The position numbers and the translations under genes were made by a program. A stretch of 64,000 nt of DNA from Patescibacteria group bacterium (lineage in GTDB: Bacteria; Patescibacteria; Dojkabacteria; J137): NCBI GenBank assembly GCA_963169855.1, contig CAUJCN010000002.1, forward strand, positions 744,001-808,000. The letters run 5' to 3'. The notes under the pieces were generated by a model. The model saw nothing but the letters and a program-made list of their open reading frames with translations, had not been told where the DNA came from and ran no database searches. Positions 47,890 to 56,494 of this stretch are shown here, piece after piece. How positions within the stretch are numbered: position 1 is the first letter of the stretch; each line of letters opens with the position of its first letter.

Positions 47890-49668
47890 ATGGATCAGGC
47901 GCTGAATAACAAAAGCATAAGAGGTTTAAGCTCTCTTCTTGACGCCCTTTTGGTAAAGAATCTGATCACTCAAGAAGATTATAACCTTATAAAGCTGGAA
48001 TCTGTAAATAAATCTGTTCCTGCTGATCAGATAGTAAAAGAAAAAGCTATTGTAACTTCGGATGATATTGCGAAGCTCTATTCAGAGATGAAAGGCATCG
48101 GGTTTATCGATTTATCTTCTATCGGAATTAACATTGAAACTCTTCATAAACTAGAAAAAGATGCTGCAAAAAATTCGATGGCTATTGTTTTCGAAGAACT
48201 GCCAAACAAATTCAAAGTAGCAATGAGAGACCCTTTGGATCTTCAGAGAATAAAATATTTAGAAGCAATTCTGGGTAAAAAATTAGAAGTTTACTATGCT
48301 TCAGAAGACGATATAAATACAATTATCGAATCTAAATACGGAGCACAGATTACTAAAGATGTAGACGAGGCTCTAGAACAAGTAGGAGGAGATAAATTAC
48401 TTGATATTAATGCGGTACAAGAAAACGAGATTACAAGTGATCCTCAGAATGCTCCGATAATTAGAATAGTAAATATGATTCTAGATTATGGAATAAAAAA
48501 CAAAGCTTCGGACATCCACATTGAATCTCGAGAAAAAAAAGTAAACGTTAGATTCAGAATAAGAGGAATTTTGAGTGAAAAACTTACCATTCCAAAGAAA
48601 CTTTTACCTGCAGTTGTGTCTAGAATTAAGATTCTTTCTAATTTAAAAATTGATGAACACAGAGTTCCCCAAGACGGTAGATTTCAAGTTAAATTAGGTG
48701 AGGTAATTGTTGATATCAGAGTTTCGATAATGCCAAATATCTACGGAGAAAAAATCGTAATGAGACTTCTTTCTAAAACTGAAAGTGTTTTGAAAATCGA
48801 AGAACTAGGCATGAGGGGAATAAACTACTCTAGAATGACAGAAGCATTGAAAAAAACTCAAGGAATTATAATCGTTAGTGGTCCTACAGGAAGTGGTAAA
48901 ACTCAGACATTAGCTAGTTCTTTAAAAATTCTGAATACTCCAGAAGTTAATATTATGACTCTGGAAGATCCGGTAGAAATTAGAATAGATGGAATTACTC
49001 AAGTTCAAGTTAATCCAGAAGTTGGATTAACTTTCGCGTCCGGATTAAGATCTTTTCTTAGACAAGATCCAGATGTAATCATGGTTGGAGAAGTTAGAGA
49101 CTCCGAAACTGCTGCTCTGGCTGTGCAATCAGCATTGGTGGGACGTTTGGTTTTGACAACATTGCACACAAATAGTGCATCAGGATCCTTCATCAGATTA
49201 CTAGATATGGGAATAGAGCCATTCTTACTCTCTTCTACAATCGATTTAATTCTTGCCCAAAGACTTGTTAGAGTTTTATGCGACAATTGTAAAGAAGCTC
49301 ATGAAGCTGCCCCTGAGCAAATGAAAGAACTTCACGAAGAGTTAGATATTCTAAATTCATTTGATATTTTCAATCCCGACCATACTGTAAAAGCACATTT
49401 TGATAGAAGTACAGAAAAAGTTACTCTATATAAACCAAAGGGTTGTCCAAAGTGTAATGATACTGGATATATTAGTAGAACAGGAATTTTCGAAGCGTTA
49501 AAAATGAGCGAGACAATCGCAAGAGCTGTGATTCAGAAACAGACAATCAAAGAAATCCAAGATCTTGCAATTTCAGAGGGAATGATTACAATGGTTCAAG
49601 ACGGGTACATAAAAGCTTTAGAAGGAATTACAACTTTAGAAGAAGTTATTAGAGTAAAGAATGAATAG
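47890..49668 (+). CDS. pilB: Type IV pilus assembly ATPase PilB
   Basis: This 592-residue GspE/PilB ATPase has an N-terminal MshEN-like domain (GLSSLLDALLVKNLITQEDY, ADQIVKEKAIVTSDDIAKLY). The motor domain contains DIHIESREKKVNVRFRIRG, Walker A IIIVSGPTGSGKTQTLASS (about residue 333), the Asp box IMTLEDPVEIRIDGITQVQV, Walker B FLRQDPDVIMVGEVRDSETA and the His box VLTTLHTNSASGSFIRLLDM. A zinc module is formed by CDNC and CPKC. It powers pilus extension. It is first in the cluster, and pilT overlaps its end by 8 nt. Confidence 0.95.
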   Translation: MDQALNNKSIRGLSSLLDALLVKNLITQEDYNLIKLESVNKSVPADQIVKEKAIVTSDDIAKLYSEMKGIGFIDLSSIGINIETLHKLEKDAAKNSMAIVFEELPNKFKVAMRDPLDLQRIKYLEAILGKKLEVYYASEDDINTIIESKYGAQITKDVDEALEQVGGDKLLDINAVQENEITSDPQNAPIIRIVNMILDYGIKNKASDIHIESREKKVNVRFRIRGILSEKLTIPKKLLPAVVSRIKILSNLKIDEHRVPQDGRFQVKLGEVIVDIRVSIMPNIYGEKIVMRLLSKTESVLKIEELGMRGINYSRMTEALKKTQGIIIVSGPTGSGKTQTLASSLKILNTPEVNIMTLEDPVEIRIDGITQVQVNPEVGLTFASGLRSFLRQDPDVIMVGEVRDSETAALAVQSALVGRLVLTTLHTNSASGSFIRLLDMGIEPFLLSSTIDLILAQRLVRVLCDNCKEAHEAAPEQMKELHEELDILNSFDIFNPDHTVKAHFDRSTEKVTLYKPKGCPKCNDTGYISRTGIFEALKMSETIARAVIQKQTIKEIQDLAISEGMITMVQDGYIKALEGITTLEEVIRVKNE

Positions 49669-50803
49669 TCAAAATCAGCAAACAAACGAAGAAATAAAAG
49701 TATACTCTGCTCCACAGTCTAATTCGCAGGTAGAACCAGAACAAAAGACTTTAACACTTGAAGACATGCTACTTCTTGGAATTCAAACTCAGGCTTCTGA
49801 TGTTCATATCACTTCGAACTATAAGCCAACTTTAAGAATAAACGGAAATCTTCAAGCTTTAAAATACAGAGATCTTTATCCTGATGAAGTTTTTAATTTC
49901 GCAAAACAAATTCTTGCGAGTAAAAAAGATATAAATTTTGATGACTTCTATCAAGCTGATACAACATACGTTGTAAATGGCAGAAGGTTTAGAATTAATG
50001 TCTTCAAACAATCTGGAACTTATTCAATTGCAGCTAGAGTTATTTCTGAAAGTATTCCTCAATTAGAAGTTTTAGGATTACCTCCAATTGTAAAAGATTT
50101 TGCCAAATTCCCAAATGGTTTAGTTTTGCTAACAGGTCCAACAGGAAGCGGAAAATCCACAACTATCGCTTCTCTAATCAATCTAGTTAATATTACAGAA
50201 TCTAAACACGTTATCACTTTAGAAGATCCGATTGAATATATTTTCCCAAAAGGACAATCTTTAATTGAACAAAGAGAATATCAAAGTGACTTTGATACTT
50301 GGCCAAACGGGTTGAAAGCAATCTTAAGACAAGATCCAAATATTGTTCTATTAGGAGAAATGAGAGATTCCGATACTATCGAATCAGCTATTAGAATTGC
50401 AGAAACAGGACACCTAGTATTCGCTACTCTACACACTAATAGTGCTGCTCAGAGTATAGACAGAATTGTGGATATTTTCCCTGGGGAAAAACAAGATCAA
50501 ATTAAAGTACAATTAGCTTCTGTTTTACAAGCAATCGTTTCTCAGAAATTAGTAAGAACAATACAAGGAAGTCGAAAATTAGCAACAGAAATACTTATTG
50601 CTAACTCTGCAGTAAGAAATACAGTTAGAGAAAGTAAAGGATATCAGTTAGATAACATTATTCAAACAAGCAACGATTTAGGAATGCAAAGTTTAGAAAA
50701 ATCTTTGGTAAACTTAGTAAAGCAAGGTCATATTACAATCGATACTGCAAAAAGCAACGCTAATAGACCAGCAGATATTGATTCGTTATTAAATAGAGTC
50801 TAA
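49661..50803 (+). CDS. pilT: Type IV pilus retraction ATPase PilT
   Basis: This 380-residue ATPase has Walker A GLVLLTGPTGSGKSTTIASL, the Asp box VITLEDPIEYIFPKGQSLIE, Walker B LRQDPNIVLLGEMRDSDTIE and the His box VFATLHTNSAAQSIDRIVDI. It lacks the zinc module and the MshEN domain, as expected of PilT. The retraction signature is LASVLQAIVSQKLVRTIQGS. An N-terminal Gln/Asn-rich linker of about 25 residues is extra. It overlaps pilB and shares one base with pilC. Its presence implies retractable pili, the form used in twitching and DNA uptake. Confidence 0.95.
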   Translation: MNSQNQQTNEEIKVYSAPQSNSQVEPEQKTLTLEDMLLLGIQTQASDVHITSNYKPTLRINGNLQALKYRDLYPDEVFNFAKQILASKKDINFDDFYQADTTYVVNGRRFRINVFKQSGTYSIAARVISESIPQLEVLGLPPIVKDFAKFPNGLVLLTGPTGSGKSTTIASLINLVNITESKHVITLEDPIEYIFPKGQSLIEQREYQSDFDTWPNGLKAILRQDPNIVLLGEMRDSDTIESAIRIAETGHLVFATLHTNSAAQSIDRIVDIFPGEKQDQIKVQLASVLQAIVSQKLVRTIQGSRKLATEILIANSAVRNTVRESKGYQLDNIIQTSNDLGMQSLEKSLVNLVKQGHITIDTAKSNANRPADIDSLLNRV

Positions 50804-52035
50804 TGGCAGAATTCAGATACATAGCATTAACAAGTTCAGGTCAGACTGTAGAAGGTACAAAGTCTGGAGATTCTGAGCAGGAGATAATCGAATATCTAAA
50901 GTCGACAAATCTTAATCCAGTTTTAGTTGAAGAAAAACTTTCCTTCAATATAAATAAAGCATTGAATGTAGAAATCGGTGGAATTTCTCTTAACGAAAAA
51001 GTTATTTTCACCAAACAACTTTCTACTATGATTGGCGCTGGAATTCCAATCGTTCAGGCATTGGATATTCTTGTTCAACAAACAGAAAAACAATCAATTA
51101 AAGATAAGTTTGTGAGGGTTTATAAATCTGTAGAGGCAGGAATGAGTTTGTCTGAAGCATTCAGAAAAGAAACGGGACTGTTGAATGAAATTCAAATTAA
51201 TCTGATGTCTGCTGGAGAAAAAAGTGGAAATCTTACAGAAATGATGCAAAAAATTTCGGAAGATTTAGCTAAATCAAAAAATCTAAGAGGAAAAATTACA
51301 GGGGCACTAATCTACCCTGCAATCATTTTCGTTGTTATGGGTGGAGTTTTGTTTGTAATGATTACATTCATGGTTCCTCAAGTAAAAGAACTGTACTCTT
51401 CGTTGGGTCAGGATGAATTACCATTCATAACTCAAATGCTAGTGAATATTGGAGAAAACTTAGGAAAAGTAGAGACGATTTTAATACTTGCTACGTTAGC
51501 TGTGACAGGGTTTTTGGGTTATAGGTATTACTACTCTACTCCTGGAGGAAGGATCAGAATTGATAGTATTAAATTGAGAATTCCAATTTTCGGAAATCTT
51601 ACAAGAAAAGTTGAGGTTGCTGAATTCTGTAGAATAATGTCTATGCTTTTAGCTAGTGGAATTCCGGTTATAGAAGCAATGGAAATTACAGGAAGAGCAA
51701 TGCAGAATGGTGTTTTCCAAAATATTATTTTGAAAGCTAAAGACGAAATTACTGTTGGAAACTCTATGTCTATCAGCATTGCAAAATATAATACTAAAAA
51801 TGGATTTCCGCCAATTCTTTTGAGAATGCTTGCTACTGCAGAAGAATCAGGAAAAGTTGGATTCGTTCTTGATGATCTTTCTGCTTTCTATCAAGAAGAA
51901 GTTGATCAGATAGCAGGTAATTTATCAAAACTTGTAGAACCAATAATCCTTGTGATTGTTGGAATTATGGTAGGTTTCCTAGCTGTTGCAATTTATCTTC
52001 CAATCTATCAAGTTGGTCAAATTGTGGGACAGTAA
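50803..52035 (+). CDS. pilC: Type IV pilus inner-membrane platform protein PilC
   Basis: This 410-residue protein has two GspF domains with three transmembrane helices. Repeated motifs are FTKQLSTMIGAGIPIVQALD and FCRIMSMLLASGIPVIEAME, each with the family pattern, followed by LSEAFRKETGLLNEIQINLM and ILLRMLATAEESGKVGFVLD. The helices are IYPAIIFVVMGGVLFVMITF, ILILATLAVTGFLGY and IILVIVGIMVGFLAVAIYLP. PilC connects the ATPases to pilin insertion. A 168-nt gap follows, the largest in the cluster, so pilin genes may have their own promoter. Confidence 0.95.
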   Translation: MAEFRYIALTSSGQTVEGTKSGDSEQEIIEYLKSTNLNPVLVEEKLSFNINKALNVEIGGISLNEKVIFTKQLSTMIGAGIPIVQALDILVQQTEKQSIKDKFVRVYKSVEAGMSLSEAFRKETGLLNEIQINLMSAGEKSGNLTEMMQKISEDLAKSKNLRGKITGALIYPAIIFVVMGGVLFVMITFMVPQVKELYSSLGQDELPFITQMLVNIGENLGKVETILILATLAVTGFLGYRYYYSTPGGRIRIDSIKLRIPIFGNLTRKVEVAEFCRIMSMLLASGIPVIEAMEITGRAMQNGVFQNIILKAKDEITVGNSMSISIAKYNTKNGFPPILLRMLATAEESGKVGFVLDDLSAFYQEEVDQIAGNLSKLVEPIILVIVGIMVGFLAVAIYLPIYQVGQIVGQ

Positions 52036-52203
52036 CATCATTATCCCCCACTCTCTAGAGTCCTTACCTGCTTATTTTCAGAGGAGAAATTCGGATCTTA
52101 TTGTGTTGCTAATGACACATCTTAAACCTCCTTCATCCTATTGCACTTTGTTCTCCATACTATTAAACTGAAATAGATATCTTATTTTTTATTTAATCAG
52201 TTT
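52036..52203 (+). promoter_or_regulatory. Gap between pilC and the first pilin, possible promoter region
   Basis: The 168 nt contain TTGCAC (near 52141) and TATTAA (near 52161) at a poor 14-nt spacing, and AT-rich sequence up to the ATG. No terminator hairpin is obvious. A separate pilin promoter is plausible but not shown. Confidence 0.3.
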
Positions 52204-52662
52204 ATGCATAAAAAGAAAAATGCATTTACGCTAATAGAATTGATGGTTGCTATGGGAATCATCGGTGTATTAGTTACTCTTTCTCTTTTGGGAATCACTA
52301 TTGTTCAAAGATCACTTAGAGATACTCAAAGAAGAGATAGTGTTAACGCTGTTAGACTAGCTGTCGAAGGTCATTACACAAACAACTCAGTTTACCCAGA
52401 CATTGAAATCCAAGTTGGAGGAAATGCTATGTTAGTAGGCAATGAGGAAGTTGAGCTTAATGGACCTGGGAAAGCTTGTCCATCAGGAACATCCGTAGCA
52501 GATGCACAGAGCGACTCAAGTTGTTCTATCTATTGTTACGACACAGACGGTAATACTTACTCGTTAGGAGTTATGGTAGAAGGAGGTACAATTACTCAAG
52601 TAGGAAACTCTGGAGATGATTGTAGCTTAACTACACCTAATGATAGAGTTCCATACGAATAA
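52204..52662 (+). CDS. Type IV prepilin (probable major pilin)
   Basis: This 152-residue prepilin has leader MHKKKNA followed by FTLIELMVAMGIIGVLVTLS. Glu is at +5 and a long hydrophobic alpha1 helix follows. The residue at -1 is Ala, where Gly is usual. The globular part has four Cys (GKACPSGTS, SSCSIYCYDTD, DDCSL) that could form two disulfides, and the YPDIEIQVGG-type loop common to CPR pilins. It is the first of a run of prepilins, which suggests the major subunit, though expression would decide. Confidence 0.85.
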   Translation: MHKKKNAFTLIELMVAMGIIGVLVTLSLLGITIVQRSLRDTQRRDSVNAVRLAVEGHYTNNSVYPDIEIQVGGNAMLVGNEEVELNGPGKACPSGTSVADAQSDSSCSIYCYDTDGNTYSLGVMVEGGTITQVGNSGDDCSLTTPNDRVPYE

Positions 52663-52663
52663 G

Positions 52664-53143
52664 ATGAAAAAAGGTTTCACCTTAATTGAAATCTTAATAT
52701 TCATGGGAATAGCAGCAGTTTTACTGCTGCTATCTTTCCAGGGAATTCAAATTCTACAAAGAAATAGTAGAGATACCGAAAGAAAAAATCTTGGAGGTGA
52801 GATCGATACTATGTTAAATAAATATAAAAGAGATAATCTAAGATTCCCAGCAAATACGAATGTAAGTTTTCAGCAAAACCGGTTCACAATAACAGGTCTT
52901 TCTGAAAGTTTAGAATTGGATGGATTTTTAGGTTCAAGTGAACTGTCCAATTCAGGAAGTACACATTACCTTTACAACTATATTAGTTCTTCGGAATATC
53001 AGCTCTGCGTTCAATTAGAAAGCGGATCATATGAAGAGTATGGAACGATTCCTTGTCCTACTCCTCCTCAACAACTAACAGGAGAATCGGTTAAAGATTT
53101 AGAGACCGGAACCGGAGGCAGAGGTCCAGTATCTCCAGTTTAA
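52664..53143 (+). CDS. Type IV prepilin-like protein
   Basis: This 159-residue protein is read from the ATG at 52664 (MKKG followed by FTLIEILIFMGIAAVLLLLS), which gives a canonical Gly-Phe cleavage site. The longer frame from 52640 overlaps the previous gene and spoils the leader. The globular part includes RDTERKNLGGEIDTMLNKYK, SSEYQLCVQLESGSYEEYG and a Cys pair, and ends with a Gly/Pro-rich tail (TGTGGRGPVSPV). It is probably a minor pilin or second major-type subunit. Confidence 0.85.
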   Translation: MKKGFTLIEILIFMGIAAVLLLLSFQGIQILQRNSRDTERKNLGGEIDTMLNKYKRDNLRFPANTNVSFQQNRFTITGLSESLELDGFLGSSELSNSGSTHYLYNYISSSEYQLCVQLESGSYEEYGTIPCPTPPQQLTGESVKDLETGTGGRGPVSPV

Positions 53144-53153
53144 AAATAATTAT

Positions 53154-53882
53154 ATGACAGCATTAGTAATTTCGATAATTGGAGGTTTTATAACATTGAT
53201 ATTCTCCTCTATTCTTTCGTCTTTTATAAACGAAGAAAAGTTCTCTTTTAAAACAACGATGAATTTGAAAGAAGTACTTGGAGGATTCGTTTTCTTTTTA
53301 TCTGGAGCAATTTTCGTTGGCCATTTATTCAGTTTGAATCTAGGAGGTGCTTTGTGGATGTATTTAGCAATTTTCGCTAGCGTCTTTGTTGGGCTTATCT
53401 ATCTAACAATTTGGGATCTTCACACACTTTCCATTCCAGAAAGATTTACGAATTTATTTTTGCTTTTTGTAGTTCTTATCAATTTTGTAATTGGTCTAGC
53501 TAATTATATGGAGTTTAATTCAGTTGGTGAATTAAGTTTAGGAAGTCTATACATTGGAACTGTTGGAAATATCTTCGCAGGTCTTGGATTAGCAGCGTTA
53601 ATTTACCTTTTACACAAATTTACAAAAGGCAAAGGAATTGGAGATGGAGATATCTATATTTATGGATTAATCGGTTTTATTTTTGGAATTCCTTTGTCTT
53701 TAGGATTTATTATCATTTCTTCTCTTGTTGGAGGATTAATCGCAGCTGTTTTAATTTTAGCTTATTGGAAAGATAGACAGAAAATTCTTAAAACTAGAAT
53801 TCCTCTGATGCCAATAATCTTGATTGCATTTGTATTTACTCTACTCGTTCAAAATCAGCTTTATTCAATTTTTACTATATGA
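53154..53882 (+). CDS. pilD: Prepilin peptidase PilD (A24), lacking the methyltransferase domain
   Basis: This 242-residue protein has about seven transmembrane helices. The two catalytic Asp motifs are visible: IWDLHTLSIPERF (D-x6-P type) and GKGIGDGDIYIYGLIGFIFG (G-x-G-D). The N-terminal Cys-rich N-methyltransferase region of classical PilD is absent; the first 80 residues are plain membrane helices. Pilins may therefore be cleaved but not methylated. It lies between prepilin genes. Substrates here include three prepilins with Ala at -1, so its specificity may be relaxed. Confidence 0.88.
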   Translation: MTALVISIIGGFITLIFSSILSSFINEEKFSFKTTMNLKEVLGGFVFFLSGAIFVGHLFSLNLGGALWMYLAIFASVFVGLIYLTIWDLHTLSIPERFTNLFLLFVVLINFVIGLANYMEFNSVGELSLGSLYIGTVGNIFAGLGLAALIYLLHKFTKGKGIGDGDIYIYGLIGFIFGIPLSLGFIIISSLVGGLIAAVLILAYWKDRQKILKTRIPLMPIILIAFVFTLLVQNQLYSIFTI

Positions 53883-54391
53883 AAGCATTCACTTTGATAG
53901 AACTGATGGTTGTTTTTGGAATTATTGCTTTAACTTTAGGCCTAAGTATTTTTGGTTTGACTAGATTTAGAGCAAGCGTAGAACTTAATACTGCTTATAC
54001 AAATGTAATTTCTTTAATTAATAATACTCGGAACAAAGCTACAAATGCTTTCGGTGGAAGTTCTGGGGGTTCTTTACAAATTCGAGACTTGTTTGGCGTA
54101 GATTTTCAATCTCAGCAAGTGAATTCAATAGTGTGTACAGCAAATACAGATGCGACAGTATATAGTTGTCAAAACACGGCTGATAGTCCTATTTCGCTTA
54201 ACAACATGACAATTAACGTTGTTGGTTGCGATACACGGTTCGGATTTAAGAGACTTACTCAAGATTTGATTAGTCTAACAAATGTAAACACTGTTGTTGC
54301 TTCTGGAATTTGTAGTGTAGAGATTAGACATTCATTTACAAATGAAGTCAAAACTATTACCATAAATTTAGTCGAAAACTCTTATAAATAA
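53879..54391 (+). CDS. Type IV prepilin-like protein (minor pilin)
   Basis: This 170-residue protein starts MKA followed by FTLIELMVVFGIIALTLGLS. The leader is only three residues with Ala at -1, and Glu is at +5. It overlaps the end of pilD by 4 nt. The globular part has AYTNVISLINNTRNKATNAF and scattered Cys (IVCTAN, YSCQN, VGCDT, SGICS), resembling GspH/FimT-type minor pilins. Such pilins help start pilus assembly or tune function. Confidence 0.8.
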   Translation: MKAFTLIELMVVFGIIALTLGLSIFGLTRFRASVELNTAYTNVISLINNTRNKATNAFGGSSGGSLQIRDLFGVDFQSQQVNSIVCTANTDATVYSCQNTADSPISLNNMTINVVGCDTRFGFKRLTQDLISLTNVNTVVASGICSVEIRHSFTNEVKTITINLVENSYK

Positions 54392-55092
54392 TGAGAAAAG
54401 TAATTATGAAAAATGCATCAGGTTTAGTAGAAGTTCTTATTGTTATGGCAATAATTGGAACTACTCTAGTTTCCTCTATGTTATTAGTTTCGAGAGGGTT
54501 TATCGAAGTAAAAAATAATCAGACTGAAGACTCTATTAACGGTATTATTGTGCAAGTTCTAGATAGAATCAAAAACTCCACTGCTCTTGAAATTATTAAC
54601 TCAGAATTTAATACACTAACGTCAACAGGGACTAGAAATTTTTACTTGAATGGACAAAATATCCTCACTTTGGACAACTTTGAATCACCTTCGGCAGATA
54701 TAACTACTTGTACTCCTACTAGTCAGTACAATGTAATAGCAAAAGAAATTGCAAGTAGTAGTTTGGTAAATAGTTTGTGTATTCAAATAAAACTTAGAAA
54801 ACAAACAACTGCAGTTAATGATAGGTTCGTAGGAACTGTCGTTTACGCATATACTTTGAATCAAGAAAATATAGTTTCCAAACTAGATTTCGTTAAATAT
54901 AACACTTTCACAGTTACTGGTGTTCCTGGTGGAGCAACCTCTACAGGAGGCTCTGCAACAGGCGGTTCAGCTACAGGGGGAACGTTAACAGGAGGGTCTG
55001 CAACGCAAGGGACACCAATTACAGGAGGTACATTTACTGGTGGAAGCACCAATGATAATAATTCTTCTACAACAGGAGTAGAATTGTTCTAA
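54391..55092 (+). CDS. Minor pilin-like protein with Gly/Thr/Ser repeat tail
   Basis: This 233-residue protein has an N-terminus MRKVIMKNA followed by SGLVEVLIVMAIIGTTLVSS, with Glu at +5 if cut after Ala. An in-frame ATG at 54406 is an alternative start. The last 50 residues are an array of GGSATGG, GGTLTGG and GGTFTGG repeats. The nucleotide sequence repeats as well (ACAGG, GGAGG blocks), so the length may vary between strains. A flexible, Thr/Ser-rich tail on a pilus tip protein could be glycosylated or act as a spacer. Confidence 0.75.
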   Translation: MRKVIMKNASGLVEVLIVMAIIGTTLVSSMLLVSRGFIEVKNNQTEDSINGIIVQVLDRIKNSTALEIINSEFNTLTSTGTRNFYLNGQNILTLDNFESPSADITTCTPTSQYNVIAKEIASSSLVNSLCIQIKLRKQTTAVNDRFVGTVVYAYTLNQENIVSKLDFVKYNTFTVTGVPGGATSTGGSATGGSATGGTLTGGSATQGTPITGGTFTGGSTNDNNSSTTGVELF

Positions 55093-55094
55093 AT

Positions 55095-55571
55095 ATGAAA
55101 AAACTCAAAGGATATTCGTTAGTAGAAGTTGTAGTAACCCTGGGAATAATAGGGATTCTTATTATTATGCTTTTTAATGTGATTCTATTAGCACTAAGAT
55201 CAAATACAAAAATAGCAGGTAGAAGTTTCATTAGAGAGCAAATGTCTGCAGTACTAACGCAGTTATCCAGAGAAGTCAGGAATTCAACAACCCTTCTTGA
55301 TTGTTTTGAAGGAAGTTGCGAAATGACCTTAACTGGCAAGACTATTAGATGGGAGGCTTGTGCTTCTAGCATTTGTAGATTAGAAAATGGGGTGCTAACA
55401 CTTCAGACCTCTGATACAATGCAAGTAGAGGAATTTTCTTTTGATTCTTATACAGGATCAAATAATAACGATGTGGTTCTTGTAACAATTATTGCAGGAC
55501 ATTCTAATCAGGCTTTAGAAATTCAGAATTTAGTCACTCAGATATCAGCTTCAACCAGAAATTATGAATAA
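55095..55571 (+). CDS. Minor pilin-like protein
   Basis: This 158-residue protein begins MKKLKG followed by YSLVEVVVTLGIIGILIIML, a canonical class III signal (Gly at -1, Glu at +5). The globular part contains REQMSAVLTQLSREVRNSTT, FEGSCEMTLTGK and CASSICRLENGVLTLQTSDT, reminiscent of PilW/GspJ minor pilins. It starts 2 nt after the previous gene and overlaps the next by 8 nt. Confidence 0.82.
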   Translation: MKKLKGYSLVEVVVTLGIIGILIIMLFNVILLALRSNTKIAGRSFIREQMSAVLTQLSREVRNSTTLLDCFEGSCEMTLTGKTIRWEACASSICRLENGVLTLQTSDTMQVEEFSFDSYTGSNNNDVVLVTIIAGHSNQALEIQNLVTQISASTRNYE

Positions 55572-56484
55572 GAATACTTTGAAAGGACAAATATTAGTAA
55601 TTACTCTACTTACTCTAACTATCATTGGAGTTCTGGTTGTTACCATAGTATTAGTTACTCGAAGGGACTTTACACAAAGTGCTAATAGCGAAAAATACGA
55701 AAGACTTTATAATACTGCTGATAATAATCTTCAAAATTTATTAGCAGACTACTCTGTTCCGACAGCAAACCTTACAACACTACCAACTGGAACTTGTCAG
55801 ACTTTGGTTTCAGGAAATTATTATAGATGTACTTACACAGCCCAAGAAGCTGCTTCCACATATACCTCTACTACAACTGTATTTGTAGAAAATAAAAAGA
55901 ATATTGAAGACTATGTTCTAAAAAAAGATAACGCATTAATTCTTGATATCAATGCCTATTTAGGCGGATTTAATATTCAGTGGGATAAAGAAAATGTTGC
56001 CATGGATGTAACTATTATTTTCTCTAACAACCAGTCTTTTGGAAGATTGAATATGACTAGAGATATTTATGATAGAAATTCTACAAAAGTAATTGATTCG
56101 CAGATTATCCCTGGGTTTACTAACCTATTTCCTTTCGTACAAAGTACATCCACTCCATCTAGAGCATTCTTTCTTGACGTATCTGATACGTTTTTAGCAC
56201 CATCAGCAATCCCTGGGTTCATCAACGCAAATGCTTACACACCTTTGTATATGGTTATAATCCCAAGATCAAAAAATATTAATGAAGAAGTAACTATCAA
56301 CGTTACACCAGATAATCCTTCTTCTTTGAGAAACCAAGTAAGAGAGTTCAGATCACTTAGCGAAGACTTGCAAGATCCTAATGGACCAAAGGCAAGCTTA
56401 ATTGCAAGAGTACCTTTATTACCAGAGATTCCTGCTGCTCTATTGAATGGTATTACAGCAGGTGGTAACCTAGTTTTACAGTAA
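55564..56484 (+). CDS. PilX/GspK-like minor pilin
   Basis: This 306-residue protein begins MNKNTLKG followed by QILVITLLTLTIIGVLVVTI. The Gly at -1 fits, but the +5 residue is Ile rather than Glu, as in GspK/PilX tip pilins. It is the largest pilin-like protein here, as expected of a tip component. Blocks include YNTADNNLQNLLADYSVPTA and KKDNALILDINAYLGGFNIQ. It ends LLNGITAGGNLVLQ. It is the last prepilin before pilM. Confidence 0.72.
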   Translation: MNKNTLKGQILVITLLTLTIIGVLVVTIVLVTRRDFTQSANSEKYERLYNTADNNLQNLLADYSVPTANLTTLPTGTCQTLVSGNYYRCTYTAQEAASTYTSTTTVFVENKKNIEDYVLKKDNALILDINAYLGGFNIQWDKENVAMDVTIIFSNNQSFGRLNMTRDIYDRNSTKVIDSQIIPGFTNLFPFVQSTSTPSRAFFLDVSDTFLAPSAIPGFINANAYTPLYMVIIPRSKNINEEVTINVTPDNPSSLRNQVREFRSLSEDLQDPNGPKASLIARVPLLPEIPAALLNGITAGGNLVLQ

Positions 56485-56494
56485 TATAAATTTT

